A DNA stretch of 64,000 bases. It comes from Deltaproteobacteria bacterium (lineage in GTDB: Bacteria; Lernaellota; Lernaellaia; JACKCT01). The stretch is taken from contig JACKCT010000001.1 in the NCBI GenBank assembly GCA_020633895.1, forward strand, positions 372,001 to 436,000, read 5' to 3'. The translations under genes and the position numbers were made by a program. The notes below the pieces were generated by a model. The model had not been told where the DNA came from. It saw only the letters and a program-made list of their open reading frames with translations, and made no database searches. This document shows, piece after piece, positions 43,879 to 53,691 of the stretch. Positions within the stretch are counted from its first letter, which is position 1. Each line of letters opens with the position of its first letter.

Positions 43879-43907
43879 TTCCGATAAGAGAGTTTCGCAA
43901 ATCACGA

Positions 43908-43935
43908 CGCCGGAGCCGCCCGCTCCGGCGTTTTT
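43908..43935 (+). terminator. rho-independent terminator
   Basis: 9-bp stem CGCCGGAGC / GCTCCGGCG, 5-base loop, then five T. Confidence 0.92.
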
Positions 43936-44033
43936 CTTTGTCGGCCCGATATCCCGAACCATCGAGCGGCATTGACAGACCTTTTGCCGGCGACCGATAA
44001 CGAGGACGCCACGCAATGCTTTGGGGATGGTCG

Positions 44034-44441
44034 ATGAAATTCCTGCGGATCCTGTTGATTTTGGCGCTCTGCGCCACCTTGTTGTCGGCGTGTTCGAAAA
44101 GCTCGGGCGATTCCTCGTCGGGGGACGACGACGCGGCGCCGGATGACGACAGCGGTGACGACGACACCTCGGGTGACGATGACACGACGGACGACGACAG
44201 CGCCGACGACGACCTGACCGCCGAAGGCAAGTGCCGCGCGATCTGGGACGACTGCTTTCCCGATTTGAAGGACTTGGCCGAGGCAAGTTGCGCCGAATAC
44301 AACGAAGCCCATCTCAAGGCCGGAGCCTGTGCCGACGCCGTGCTCGACAACTACTTCGCGTGCCTGTCGTCGTGCGAATTCGACAAGTATCCCACCTGCG
44401 CAAAAACGGCAAAAACCGCGCTGGCCGCGTGCGACGGCTGA
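44034..44441 (+). CDS. eight-Cys Asp-linker lipoprotein 4
   Basis: 135 residues from ATG 44034 (GGGG 7 bases upstream); an in-frame ATG at 44016 is a close alternative. Lipobox LLSAC. The linker is about 40 residues of Asp with Thr, Ser and Gly. Cys pattern: C-x6-C-x11-C-x12-C-x10-C-x3-C-x7-C-x10-C, matching the three genes before it. No terminator was seen after it; the convergent SGNH gene ends 50 bases away. Confidence 0.82.
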   Translation: MKFLRILLILALCATLLSACSKSSGDSSSGDDDAAPDDDSGDDDTSGDDDTTDDDSADDDLTAEGKCRAIWDDCFPDLKDLAEASCAEYNEAHLKAGACADAVLDNYFACLSSCEFDKYPTCAKTAKTALAACDG

Positions 44442-44491
44442 GCCCGTCGCGAAGTCCGAATCCGCGCCGAATCCGCGCCGAACCCTACGAT

Positions 44492-45484
44492 TTAGACGGC
44501 CGGTTGCTCCCCGGTTTCGGGCCCGGTATCGGCCGGAGGCAATCCGACGCGGTCGGCGAATCTTTCCCGGATGATTTTGTATAACTCCTCGGCGACGCGC
44601 GCGTTGCCCGCGGCGTTGAGGTGGACCGACGAGTCGAGCAGATAGTCCTTGTCGCGATAGTACGTCATTTCGTGCGTCGCGAGGGGAATGTCGTTTTTCC
44701 GCAGAATCTCCTGCCAGTCGTTATCCTTGAGCGATCGGGGCAGGAAGTCGTACAGCGCGATAACGGCCACTTGATGCCGACGCAGGCTGGGCACGAGCAG
44801 CCGCAAGGCGTCGAATGTCGTGGGCGTGATCATGCTTCGCCCCGTGGTGCGATCGATCTTGGCCATCGCCGACTTGCCCAGATAGCCGTAGGACATCAGA
44901 TAGTAAAAAAGGCGCTCCACCCGCGTCTGGCCGAGCAAGCCGACGTTCTTGTCCGGCTGCACCGGGAACATGGGGTCGTCGTCGTTGGGATCCCACTGCA
45001 TCAGGATTAAACGCGGTTTGAAGCGCTCGACCTGCTCCTTGGCGATCATGGCCGACTGAAACCCGTTGTAGCCCGAGACGCCGAAATTGATGACCGGCAC
45101 GCGGCCGTCGAGCAGTTCTTCCAGGAAATATTCGTAGGTCTCGTCGCCTTCCACGCCGTGCCCGAAGCAGGTCGAGTCGCCGAAGCTGAGGATATACGGC
45201 GGCTCGTATTCCCGGGCCTCCCCGGCGCGGACGATGCGTTCGCCGTAGTGGCCGATGGCGTAGGAAACGACGCGTTGGTCGGCCATGAGGGTGGTGTAGT
45301 CTTTCGTGCCCGAGTCGGGTTTGTAGCGAAAATAGACGACGTCGTCGGGGATGATGGTCTCGCGAAAATCCGGGATGAACAGCCCCAGGGTCAATTCCGC
45401 CGCCAGAAAGATCAGGACGACGGTCGCCAGATTGACCAGTACGCGGCGGGATTGCTGCATCCACCAGGAGGTGTCGAGCGACAT
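44492..45484 (-). CDS. membrane-anchored SGNH/GDSL hydrolase
   Basis: 330 residues. One N-terminal helix (VLVNLATVVLIFLAAELTLGLF), then an extracytoplasmic SGNH domain: SFGDSTCFGHG with the catalytic Ser, INFGVSGYNGFQS (block II Gly) and LDSSVHLNAAGNARVA with the Asp/His pair. Asn of block III may be in MQWDPNDDD. Such proteins often add or remove acetyl groups on surface glycans, which fits the glycosylation genes next to it. Confidence 0.88.
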   Translation of the reverse strand: MSLDTSWWMQQSRRVLVNLATVVLIFLAAELTLGLFIPDFRETIIPDDVVYFRYKPDSGTKDYTTLMADQRVVSYAIGHYGERIVRAGEAREYEPPYILSFGDSTCFGHGVEGDETYEYFLEELLDGRVPVINFGVSGYNGFQSAMIAKEQVERFKPRLILMQWDPNDDDPMFPVQPDKNVGLLGQTRVERLFYYLMSYGYLGKSAMAKIDRTTGRSMITPTTFDALRLLVPSLRRHQVAVIALYDFLPRSLKDNDWQEILRKNDIPLATHEMTYYRDKDYLLDSSVHLNAAGNARVAEELYKIIRERFADRVGLPPADTGPETGEQPAV

Positions 45485-45573
45485 CGTGTCGTCTCCGAAT
45501 AATCCGCCGACAACCGCGTCACACGAAGGAAGCGGGGGACGAGGAACTGCCGAAAAGAGACCCTTGGTTATTC

Positions 45574-45627
45574 CGACCCCCGGCGGATGTCAAGAACGGG
45601 CGACCCCCGGCGGGCGTCAAGAAAGGG
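45574..45627. repeat. 27-bp direct repeat, two units
   Basis: CGACCCCCGGCGG then (A/G)(T/C)GTCAAGAA then (C/A)GGG, tandem. It lies between divergent genes, just upstream of the DUF2723 gene. Confidence 0.7.
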
Positions 45628-45689
45628 CGCGGGCCGAGGGCGAACCGATGATCTAGGCAGCGGGGCCGCCGTTCGTTAGGATTCGGACC

Positions 45690-47900
45690 ATGCCTCGCCA
45701 GGACATCCCCGCCTTGCGTCACGCCGCTTGGGCCGGACTCGTCGCCTTGCCGGTCTATTTGGCGGGGACGGCGCCGCTGGTCTATTGGCGGGATTCGGCC
45801 GAATTTTCCATGCTCGGCCACAACCTGGACATCGGCCACCCGGCCGGTTCGCCGCTGTTTTCTCTTCTTTCTCGAGCACTCGAGTTTTTGCCGCTGGGTT
45901 CGATCCCGTTTCGAGCGACGCTGGTCGGCGTGTTCAGCGCGTGCCTGGCGGTGGGATTGCTGGCGTATCTGGTGCATCGGGTGGCCGAGCGCGTGGGCCT
46001 GACGGGCATCGCGGCGGCGATTCCCGCTTGGGTCGCGGTGGCGGCTTTCGCGTTCGCTCCCGCGTTTTACGATTGGGTCGTCTCGCCGGAAGTGTACGCG
46101 GGGCAGGTGCTGATCATGCTCGCCGTGATCGCCGTGGCGATGCGCCTTTGGGAGCGGGACGAGCCGCCGGACCGGCGCTGGGTCTTCGCGGCGGCCTTGT
46201 TGCTGGGTCTGGGATGCGGGATGCACATGGGTCTGATCCTGCTGGCGCCTGGGCTGACGCTCCTTGTCGTGCTGCCCCACCGGCGATTGTGGAACTTGCG
46301 CGACATCTTCCTGTTCATCGCCTTCGCGGCGATCGGCTTCACCGTCTTCGCCTACCTGCCCCTCCGTTCGGCGACGACCCCGCCGTTCGACCACGGCAAC
46401 ACGGAATTTTTTGACGCCTTCCTCGGCCATATCACGGGGCGCACCTATTCAGGCATCATCCACAGCTACCCGTGGCCCCGCATCGCCTACAATCTGCGCC
46501 ATCTGCTCGGTCATTTTTCCCATCAGCTTTCATGGGTCGGCGCGCTGCTGGCGCTCATCGGTCTGGTCGCGTTTTTGCGTCAGGCGCCGTTGATGGCCGT
46601 CGGGCTGGTTCTGACCGTCGCCGGGCACCTCTATCTCTACGTGAAGGATTGGTATGTCGCCTTCGGCTACATTCCTCTGTTCGCGCTGGCGGCGATTCTG
46701 GCGGGATTCGGCGCGGCGGCGTTGTTGTCGCTGGACCGGCGGGGTGGGGAGAATCGGCCGCGCACGCTGCTGTATTGGACGATCGTGGTCGCGGGCATGC
46801 TCTTTGTGCAGACCCATTTCGTCCTGACGCACCACAGCCGCGCCGAAAACGACCGTGCCCATCGCCATGGGCGGGGGTTGTTGGACGCGCTGCCCGAAAA
46901 CGCGCTGTTCGTCAGCTACATCGACTCCCAGACCTACATCACCACCTACATGCAGTCCGTCGAGCGCTACCGCGAGGACGTGGTGCATTTCCACCGCGCT
47001 CTATTCCATGCCCAGGACGAGTTGCTCGCCCGGCACCCGGACCTGGATCTGTCCGACCTGAATGTGGACCAACCCTACGGTGTCCAGGCGTGGCTGCTCG
47101 CCCATGCCGATCGGCACGCGCCGTTCTGGGATTACGGCTGGGAGGAAGGGCCGTACGTACAGGGCGATCACCTGCGCCCCTATGGTTTTGTCTGGCGCGT
47201 CTTGTCGCCCGAGGCGCCGACGGATTGGGACCAGGCGCGCCTATGGAATCGCCATTTCGCGCCCGTCATTCGCCGGCCGGAGGACACGCCGTATGACTAC
47301 ACGGCCATCGACGTCTATTCGCGCCGTTTGTCGCTGATGGCCAAACTCGACTACGAACGCGGCGACCTGGACGCGGCGGCCGAGGACCTGCGCACGGCCC
47401 TGGCGATTCGTCCTGATCACGGCCAGTTCTACGGCCAGTTGGCGGTCATCGAGTCGGGGCGCGGGAATCTGGAGGCGGCGGTGCGTCTGGCGGCCCAAGG
47501 GGTGGAGGAGCAACCCTACCTGACGCAGAACTGGAATTATCTGGCGACGCTCGCCCTTCGCGCCGATAAACCGGATGTGGCGGGCAATGCCTACCAAAAA
47601 TCCCTGGCGCTCAACCGATTCCAGTCGGAGCCCGCGGCGGATTACGCGGCGCTATTGATGCATTCGAAGGAATACGCCCAGGCCGAGCACTGGGCCCGCA
47701 ACGCCCTGAAAGGCGCGACCACGCGAAAACAGACCATGCGGGCCGACGCAGTGCTGGCGCGGGCGCTCATCGGCCAGGGCAACTGCGGGGCGGCCGTTGG
47801 CATCTTGGAAAAACTTGTCCAAGATGACCCCGACGACAAAAGTCACGCCAAACTTCTTGCCGCGTGCCGCGCTTCGGGCGGTACGGGAGGGCGGCCTTGA
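45690..47900 (+). CDS. DUF2723 (TMEM260-like) membrane protein with TPR repeats
   Basis: 736 residues. About 10-11 helices in the first 400 residues, with VYWRDSAEFSMLGHNLDIGHPAGSP just after the first helix; this DS(A/G)E loop is the mark of DUF2723 proteins, whose human member TMEM260 is an O-mannosyltransferase. The last 170 residues are TPR units (YERGDLDAAAEDLRTALAIR, GRGNLEAAVRLAAQG). It should glycosylate exported proteins from a lipid-linked sugar. Its stop overlaps the next start (TTGA). Confidence 0.88.
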   Translation: MPRQDIPALRHAAWAGLVALPVYLAGTAPLVYWRDSAEFSMLGHNLDIGHPAGSPLFSLLSRALEFLPLGSIPFRATLVGVFSACLAVGLLAYLVHRVAERVGLTGIAAAIPAWVAVAAFAFAPAFYDWVVSPEVYAGQVLIMLAVIAVAMRLWERDEPPDRRWVFAAALLLGLGCGMHMGLILLAPGLTLLVVLPHRRLWNLRDIFLFIAFAAIGFTVFAYLPLRSATTPPFDHGNTEFFDAFLGHITGRTYSGIIHSYPWPRIAYNLRHLLGHFSHQLSWVGALLALIGLVAFLRQAPLMAVGLVLTVAGHLYLYVKDWYVAFGYIPLFALAAILAGFGAAALLSLDRRGGENRPRTLLYWTIVVAGMLFVQTHFVLTHHSRAENDRAHRHGRGLLDALPENALFVSYIDSQTYITTYMQSVERYREDVVHFHRALFHAQDELLARHPDLDLSDLNVDQPYGVQAWLLAHADRHAPFWDYGWEEGPYVQGDHLRPYGFVWRVLSPEAPTDWDQARLWNRHFAPVIRRPEDTPYDYTAIDVYSRRLSLMAKLDYERGDLDAAAEDLRTALAIRPDHGQFYGQLAVIESGRGNLEAAVRLAAQGVEEQPYLTQNWNYLATLALRADKPDVAGNAYQKSLALNRFQSEPAADYAALLMHSKEYAQAEHWARNALKGATTRKQTMRADAVLARALIGQGNCGAAVGILEKLVQDDPDDKSHAKLLAACRASGGTGGRP

Positions 47901-48685
47901 GCGCGGATAGCTACCCTTACGACTTGTCGATTGTCGTGCCCGTCTATAACGAAGAGTCGCGGCTGGAAGACGGCCTGCGGCGCATGATGGACTTCGGGCG
48001 GACGTTCGACGGCAAATTGCAGATCGTCGTGTCCGATGACGGCAGCCGGGACCGCACGGCGGCCATGGCGCGGGAAATCCTCGCCGACTATCCCCACCAT
48101 CTGGTGCTCGACGCGCCGGTGAATCGGGGCAAGGGCCATGCGGTGAAGGTCGGCATGCTGGCCGCGCGGGGCGCCTATCGCCTGTTCACCGACATCGACC
48201 TTTCCGTGCCCATCGAGACGGCGAACCGCTTTTACAAACTCGGTCGGGACGGCGCGCCGGTGGTGATCGGCACGCGCAAGGTGCGTCAGGCGAATGTGGA
48301 GATCCGCCAGCCGTTCTATCGGGAATTGATGGGCGGCGTGTTTCGCTGGACGTCGCGATTTTTGTGCGCGCCGTCGGTCACGGACTTCACCTGCGGCTTC
48401 AAGCTCTTCAACGCCCAGGCGACCCGCGCCATCTTCCGCCAAAGCGTGATCGAGCGTTGGAGCTTCGACGCGGAGATCATGTTCATCGCCCACCGCATGG
48501 ACTACCAGATCATCCAGGTGCCGGTCGTTTGGCGCAACTCGGAGGACTCCCGCGTGCGTGTCGGCGTCGACGCGATCAACAGCTTCGTCGAACTGATGCA
48601 GATCCGCGCCCACGACCTGATGGGACAATATTCGTACAGCACGACGAAGGGCGATCCGCCGGACGACCCCATCGAAAGCCTTTGA
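47897..48685 (+). CDS. GT2 glycosyltransferase, dolichyl-phosphate sugar synthase type
   Basis: 262 residues. TTG start overlapping the previous stop, with GGGAGG 6 bases upstream. GT-A motifs: LSIVVPVYNEESRLEDGL, VVSDDGSRDRT, NRGKGHAVKVGM and FTDIDLSVP (DxD variant). The C-terminal DFTCGFKLFNAQATRAIF is typical for enzymes making polyprenyl-phosphate sugars such as Alg5. Such a product would feed the adjacent TMEM260-like transferase, which makes a two-gene protein glycosylation unit likely. Confidence 0.92.
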   Translation: MSADSYPYDLSIVVPVYNEESRLEDGLRRMMDFGRTFDGKLQIVVSDDGSRDRTAAMAREILADYPHHLVLDAPVNRGKGHAVKVGMLAARGAYRLFTDIDLSVPIETANRFYKLGRDGAPVVIGTRKVRQANVEIRQPFYRELMGGVFRWTSRFLCAPSVTDFTCGFKLFNAQATRAIFRQSVIERWSFDAEIMFIAHRMDYQIIQVPVVWRNSEDSRVRVGVDAINSFVELMQIRAHDLMGQYSYSTTKGDPPDDPIESL

Positions 48686-48740
48686 TTACACAGCCCCTTG
48701 CAGGACCCCTTCTTGCTGAGCCCTTCATGCAGAGCCCCTT

Positions 48741-48859
48741 ACAGAGCCTCGACCGTTAGGGAGGGGTTGTCGCAGCGGTGCGCGGATGAGGCTTTCCCGT
48801 TGTTTGCCGGTGGTGTGGCGACATGCTCGACGACCCCGCGCTAACGCTTGGGGCTCTGT
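48741..48859. repeat. inverted pair of family A repeats
   Basis: Left copy ACAGAGCCTCGACCG..GGGAGGGGT (48741-48767), right copy in reverse ACCCCGCGCTAACGC..GGGGCTCTGT (48833-48859). The whole 119-bp unit is bounded by ACAGAGCC and GGCTCTGT. The right copy nearly equals 37290-37317. Confidence 0.8.
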
Positions 48860-48887
48860 TCCGTAGGCAGCGTCGCGGGACGGCGAA

Positions 48888-50051
48888 TCACCTTCCTAAC
48901 AACGCCCGATAAACCTCGTCTAATTTTCGGATTACAACGCGGCGGTCGTATTCCGCTTCGGCCCGTGCGCGAGCGGCGGCTCCGAGTCGCGAGGCCAATT
49001 CGCGGTCATCCAACAGCCGTCGTATCGCCCCGCCCATCGCATCCGCGTCATCGACATCGACGAACAGTGCGTCTTTGTTGTGCGTGAGCAAGTCTTCCGG
49101 GCCGCCGCAGCGGGTCGAGACGATCGGGCGCCCGGCGGCCATGGCTTCCAGGCACGCGACGCCGAATCCCTCCCGGCGGCTGGGCACGACAAACACCCGC
49201 GCGCGGCGCATGCGCTCCAGCGTTTCGGCGTGGGGCAGTTCGCCCGCGAATTCGACCCGGTCGCCGATGGACAGGCGTAGCGCTTCGGCCATGAGGGCGT
49301 CGCGCGTCGGGCCCTCACCGATCAGCACGAGGCGCATCGTCGGGTCGTTCAGCCACGCGAAGGCGTGCAGCAACACGTCCTGGCCCTTTTCGACGGATAG
49401 GCGGCCGACGGCGACGATTTCGTTCGACGTTTCGTTGTCGGGACACGGCGCGATCGCCTCGGTGTCGACGCCGTGGGGCAGCAGGACGACGCGATCCTCG
49501 TCGAGGCCCAGGGCTCGGGCGCGTTCGAACATTTCGCGACTATGGACGACGACCTTGCTCGCGCGCGCCGCGGCCCAACGGGCGGCCTTGAGCATCGGCC
49601 CGCCGCTTCCCATCAGGTCCGAGCCGTGGAAACTCACCACTACCGGTATCTTCCCCCGCGCCGCCGATAGTGCCGCCGACAGTGCCGCCAGCGCGGACGG
49701 CGTCCAATGGGCGTGCATCAGGTCGTGATTTTTCGCATGGCGTCGCGCCGCCCGACGCGCGGCCCAGAGCAGCTCCGGCACCGTCAGCCAACGCCATTTC
49801 GCGGCACGTAGATTCGCCGGGATACCGCCGCCGTAGGCCAGTTGCTGCATCCGTTCGGGAGCATAGCGATAACGCACCACGCGCACTCCCGCCATCTCTT
49901 CCTCGCGGGCGAGGCCGGGGGCGTGGGGGCACAGGACCGTGACCCGGTGGCCGATTTCCATGAGGGCTCGGGCCTGTTCGAAGACGAAGGTGCCGGAGGA
50001 ATGGCCGGGGCGGTTGGGAAAGCTGGTGGTCAGGAAAAGCAGGCGCGCCAC
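48888..50051 (-). CDS. GT4 glycosyltransferase (GT-B fold)
   Basis: 387 residues. N-terminal LLFLTTSFPNRPGHSSGTFVFEQ, HAHWTPSALAAL and VVVSFHGSDLMGSGG; C-terminal AVGRLSVEKGQDVLLHAF, VLIGEGPTRDALM and PSRREGFGVACLEAMAAG, the EGxGxxxxEA donor motif. A retaining sugar transferase, probably for surface polysaccharide. Last gene of a minus-strand run 48888-55547. Confidence 0.93.
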   Translation of the reverse strand: MARLLFLTTSFPNRPGHSSGTFVFEQARALMEIGHRVTVLCPHAPGLAREEEMAGVRVVRYRYAPERMQQLAYGGGIPANLRAAKWRWLTVPELLWAARRAARRHAKNHDLMHAHWTPSALAALSAALSAARGKIPVVVSFHGSDLMGSGGPMLKAARWAAARASKVVVHSREMFERARALGLDEDRVVLLPHGVDTEAIAPCPDNETSNEIVAVGRLSVEKGQDVLLHAFAWLNDPTMRLVLIGEGPTRDALMAEALRLSIGDRVEFAGELPHAETLERMRRARVFVVPSRREGFGVACLEAMAAGRPIVSTRCGGPEDLLTHNKDALFVDVDDADAMGGAIRRLLDDRELASRLGAAARARAEAEYDRRVVIRKLDEVYRALLGR

Positions 50052-50060
50052 GTCGACGCC

Positions 50061-51014
50061 CTAGTCGGAGTCCGTCTCGCGCCCGAAATGCAGGCGCTCG
50101 CGTTCGAGCAGGTCGGAGAGCAGGCGGCGGTTGGCGGCCTGCATGTCGGCGACGACGCCCAGGACGAGGATCTGGACGCCGACGATGGCGAGGGTGGCGG
50201 CGAGGATGAGGCTTTGGATTTTTCCCTGGCCGCCGGTGGTGAAATAAAAATAGAGAAAACGCACGCCGATCGCGATCGCGGGAACGATCAGCGCCATGCC
50301 GGCGATGGTGAACGCCTTGATCGGTTCGTAGAGCGTGAAGATTTTCAGAATCGTGGCGACGGATCGGGCGATGTAGCTCAGGTTCGAACTGATGAGCCGG
50401 GACTCGCGCGTCTTCGGATTCGTGCGGATCGGAACGTGGGCGACGGCGATGCCCTCGCGCCCGGCCTGGATGAGCGTTTCGAGCGTGTAGGTGTAACCGG
50501 ACACGACGTTCAGCCGCGCCGCCGCCCGCCGCGAATAGGCGCGAAATCCGCTGGTGGTGTCGGGAATCGTCGTGCCGGAAAATCGCCGCACCACCGCGCT
50601 GCCCAGGCGTTGCAGCGCCCGCTTGGTCGGCGAGAAGTGGGGGATGGCGTCCATGTCGCGACAGCCGACGACCAGGTCCGCGTTGCCGTCGAGGATGGGA
50701 CGGATGAGCTTGGCGATGTCGTCCGCGGCGTATTGGTTGTCCGCGTCGGTATGCACGATGATGTCGGCGCCGAGCTTCAGGCTTTCGTCCAGCGCCGATT
50801 GAAACGTCGCGGCCAGGCCCCGATTTTGCGGCCAGCGACGCACATGGTCCGCCCCCGCGTCCTTGGCGACGCGGCTGGTGGCGTCCCGGCTGCCGTCGTC
50901 GACAACCAGGATTTCCACCGCGTCCACGCCCGGCACTTCGCGCGGCAACTCAGCCAGCGTGGCGGCGAGTTGGGCCTCCTCGTTAAAGGCCGGGATTTGG
51001 ATGACGAGCTTCAT
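50061..51014 (-). CDS. GT2 glycosyltransferase with two C-terminal membrane helices
   Basis: 317 residues. GT-A domain: IQIPAFNEEAQLAATLAELP, LVVDDGSRDATSRVAKDAG, NRGLAATFQSALDE, VHTDADNQY (DxD). After about residue 235 come two helices (AFTIAGMALIVPAIAIGVRF, LILAATLAIVGVQILVLGVV), as in polyisoprenyl-phosphate sugar synthases. The 9-base gap to the GT4 gene suggests an operon. Confidence 0.93.
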   Translation of the reverse strand: MKLVIQIPAFNEEAQLAATLAELPREVPGVDAVEILVVDDGSRDATSRVAKDAGADHVRRWPQNRGLAATFQSALDESLKLGADIIVHTDADNQYAADDIAKLIRPILDGNADLVVGCRDMDAIPHFSPTKRALQRLGSAVVRRFSGTTIPDTTSGFRAYSRRAAARLNVVSGYTYTLETLIQAGREGIAVAHVPIRTNPKTRESRLISSNLSYIARSVATILKIFTLYEPIKAFTIAGMALIVPAIAIGVRFLYFYFTTGGQGKIQSLILAATLAIVGVQILVLGVVADMQAANRRLLSDLLERERLHFGRETDSD

Positions 51015-51074
51015 CGATCTGTCGCGCTCCGATTCGTTCGATTCGTCGGCGCCGAATTCGTGGCGGCTAAGACG

Positions 51075-51180
51075 GTGTCATCCTGAACGAAGTGAAGGAT
51101 TTTGGTGCGTCCCGGGGTTGCGAAGACGATTCGGCAACAGGATTCGAAGCCGGATTCTTCGCTGCGCTCGGAACGACGTG
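51075..51180. repeat. family C repeat
   Basis: GTGTCATCCTGAACGAAGTG at the left; TTCGCTGCGCTCGGAACGAC at the right is an imperfect inverse. About 106 bp, between two glycosyltransferase genes. Confidence 0.75.
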
Positions 51181-51225
51181 TGATCCCGTTCATGCCGTAT
51201 GAACCTTGACTGTGCCACTCGGCGG

Positions 51226-51930
<705 letters not shown>

Positions 51931-51948
51931 AAATGGACTCCTATCCGG

Positions 51949-53691
51949 TCAATCGGCATCGGTCGGCGGCGGCGCGTCGGGCGCATCCTCCGCCGGTCGC
52001 TCCAGGGCGGCGAGCCACTGCGTCGCCTGTTCGCGAAGCTGAGGGAACTCCTGCTTGGACGCCAGGGCGCGCCCGAGGGCCGTTTTGGCTTCGTCTTCCA
52101 TGCCGTTTCGCAAAAATATATAGCCCATCACATAGTGCCCCACAAGCGAGTCGGGCTCCCGGTCCAGCAGATCCTCCGCCGCGGCCTGGGCTTCGTTCCA
52201 TCGGCCGGTCATGGCCATGAGCTGGGCCAGATCCTGATATCCCTCGAATCGGGCGGGTGTTTTAGCGATGGCCTGGCGGAAAAATTGCTCGGCTTCTTCG
52301 AGGTTTTTGTCCGCAATGCGGCACTCGCCCATGCCGATGAGCGTCTCGTAGCGGGGACCGCCGTAGGGGGCGTAAGCCATGCCTCGCCGGTAGAGGGGGC
52401 AGTTGTCGACGTTCGGGTCGGCGTGGCGGCGCTGCGTGGCGACGTTGACGAGCACCAGGCCCGCCCGGTCGTCCTTGGCGTACGCGTCTTCCCACAGACG
52501 TCGCGCCTCCGACCAGACATACCCCCGATGCAGCGTCATGACGACCATCAGCGCCAGGGCCGCGCCGACCAGCACCCGCGCGGCGGGTTGACGCCACAAC
52601 GCCGGTCGCGTGGCGAGATAGGCGGCCGCGATCGCGAATCCGCCCAGGGGGGCGTAGAGGTAGCGTTCGGCGAAATAGGTGCCGATGGGAATGACGTTGG
52701 CGAAGGGGATGAAGGCGACCAGATACCACGCCGCGCCCATCGCCGGCCATGATGACTTGCCGCGAGACCGCCACAGCCAAACCAGGACGGCGACGACGCC
52801 CGCCGCCGCGATCCACGTCCACGGCGACGTGAAGCGATGCACCGGGTCCCAATACGCCGGACGCAGTCCGAACGGCGCGAACAATTTCGCCACGCCGTGC
52901 CAGAGGGCGACGGAGGTGGTCGCCAGGCGGTCGAACAACGGCGGCACTTCCGCGCCGGAAACCCGCTCCACGCGGCCGAGAATGTGCGTCCGCAGGGCGA
53001 TGTACGCGATGACCAGCGCGACGCCGATCCATAGCTTCCGACGCAAGGCAAGGCGACGCACGCGGGCGAGGGCCGTTTCGCCGGGCGGGCGTTCGTCGAA
53101 CAGCCAACACACGGCGGCGTAAAGCACGGGGATCGTCACGCATTCCTCGCTGCCCAAAAGACCGACGGCCAACAACGGCGCCGCGATGGCGAGGTGGCGG
53201 TTCTTGCCGGTGTCGCGAAAAAGCAGGAGAAAGCGCAACGCGGCGAAGCCGAAGACCATCCCGACCAGGTCGAACGCGCCGGTCGTATTCGCCACCCGGT
53301 CCGCATGCACCGGATGCACCCCGAAGAGAAATCCGGCCGGCAGCGCCATGACCGGCGGAGCGCCCATGCGCCGGACGATGCTCGCGAACAGCAGCGTCAC
53401 CAGGACATGAAAGGCGATGGCGACGGTGCGATATCCCACCGGCGAATGACCGAACGCGGCGTAGGTCAGCGTGTAGGCGACTTCGCGAACGGGGCGGTAG
53501 AGGTAGTGCTGATCGCGGGTGAAATACTTGGGAATGTTGGCGAGGCTCTGGTGGGCGGTTTCGTAGAGAATGAACGGCTCGTCGTCCCACAAAAACGGCT
53601 TGTCGATCGACGTGGCGTAGGCCGCGAACGTCACCACCGCCAGCGCCAGATACCACCAACACCTCCGCGTAATCGGCGCGTCGTCGGTCAT
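51949..53691 (-). CDS. TMTC-like TPR membrane protein
   Basis: 580 residues: about 10 helices, a loop YATSIDKPFLWDDEPFI after the first helix with the DD pair of GT-C enzymes, HPVHADRVANTTGAFDLVGM in a second conserved loop, and a C-terminal TPR region of about 160 residues (NLEEAEQFFRQAIAKTP). This architecture matches TMTC-type protein O-mannosyltransferases. The ATG overlaps the DUF2723 gene stop by 4 bases. Confidence 0.86.
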   Translation of the reverse strand: MTDDAPITRRCWWYLALAVVTFAAYATSIDKPFLWDDEPFILYETAHQSLANIPKYFTRDQHYLYRPVREVAYTLTYAAFGHSPVGYRTVAIAFHVLVTLLFASIVRRMGAPPVMALPAGFLFGVHPVHADRVANTTGAFDLVGMVFGFAALRFLLLFRDTGKNRHLAIAAPLLAVGLLGSEECVTIPVLYAAVCWLFDERPPGETALARVRRLALRRKLWIGVALVIAYIALRTHILGRVERVSGAEVPPLFDRLATTSVALWHGVAKLFAPFGLRPAYWDPVHRFTSPWTWIAAAGVVAVLVWLWRSRGKSSWPAMGAAWYLVAFIPFANVIPIGTYFAERYLYAPLGGFAIAAAYLATRPALWRQPAARVLVGAALALMVVMTLHRGYVWSEARRLWEDAYAKDDRAGLVLVNVATQRRHADPNVDNCPLYRRGMAYAPYGGPRYETLIGMGECRIADKNLEEAEQFFRQAIAKTPARFEGYQDLAQLMAMTGRWNEAQAAAEDLLDREPDSLVGHYVMGYIFLRNGMEDEAKTALGRALASKQEFPQLREQATQWLAALERPAEDAPDAPPPTDAD

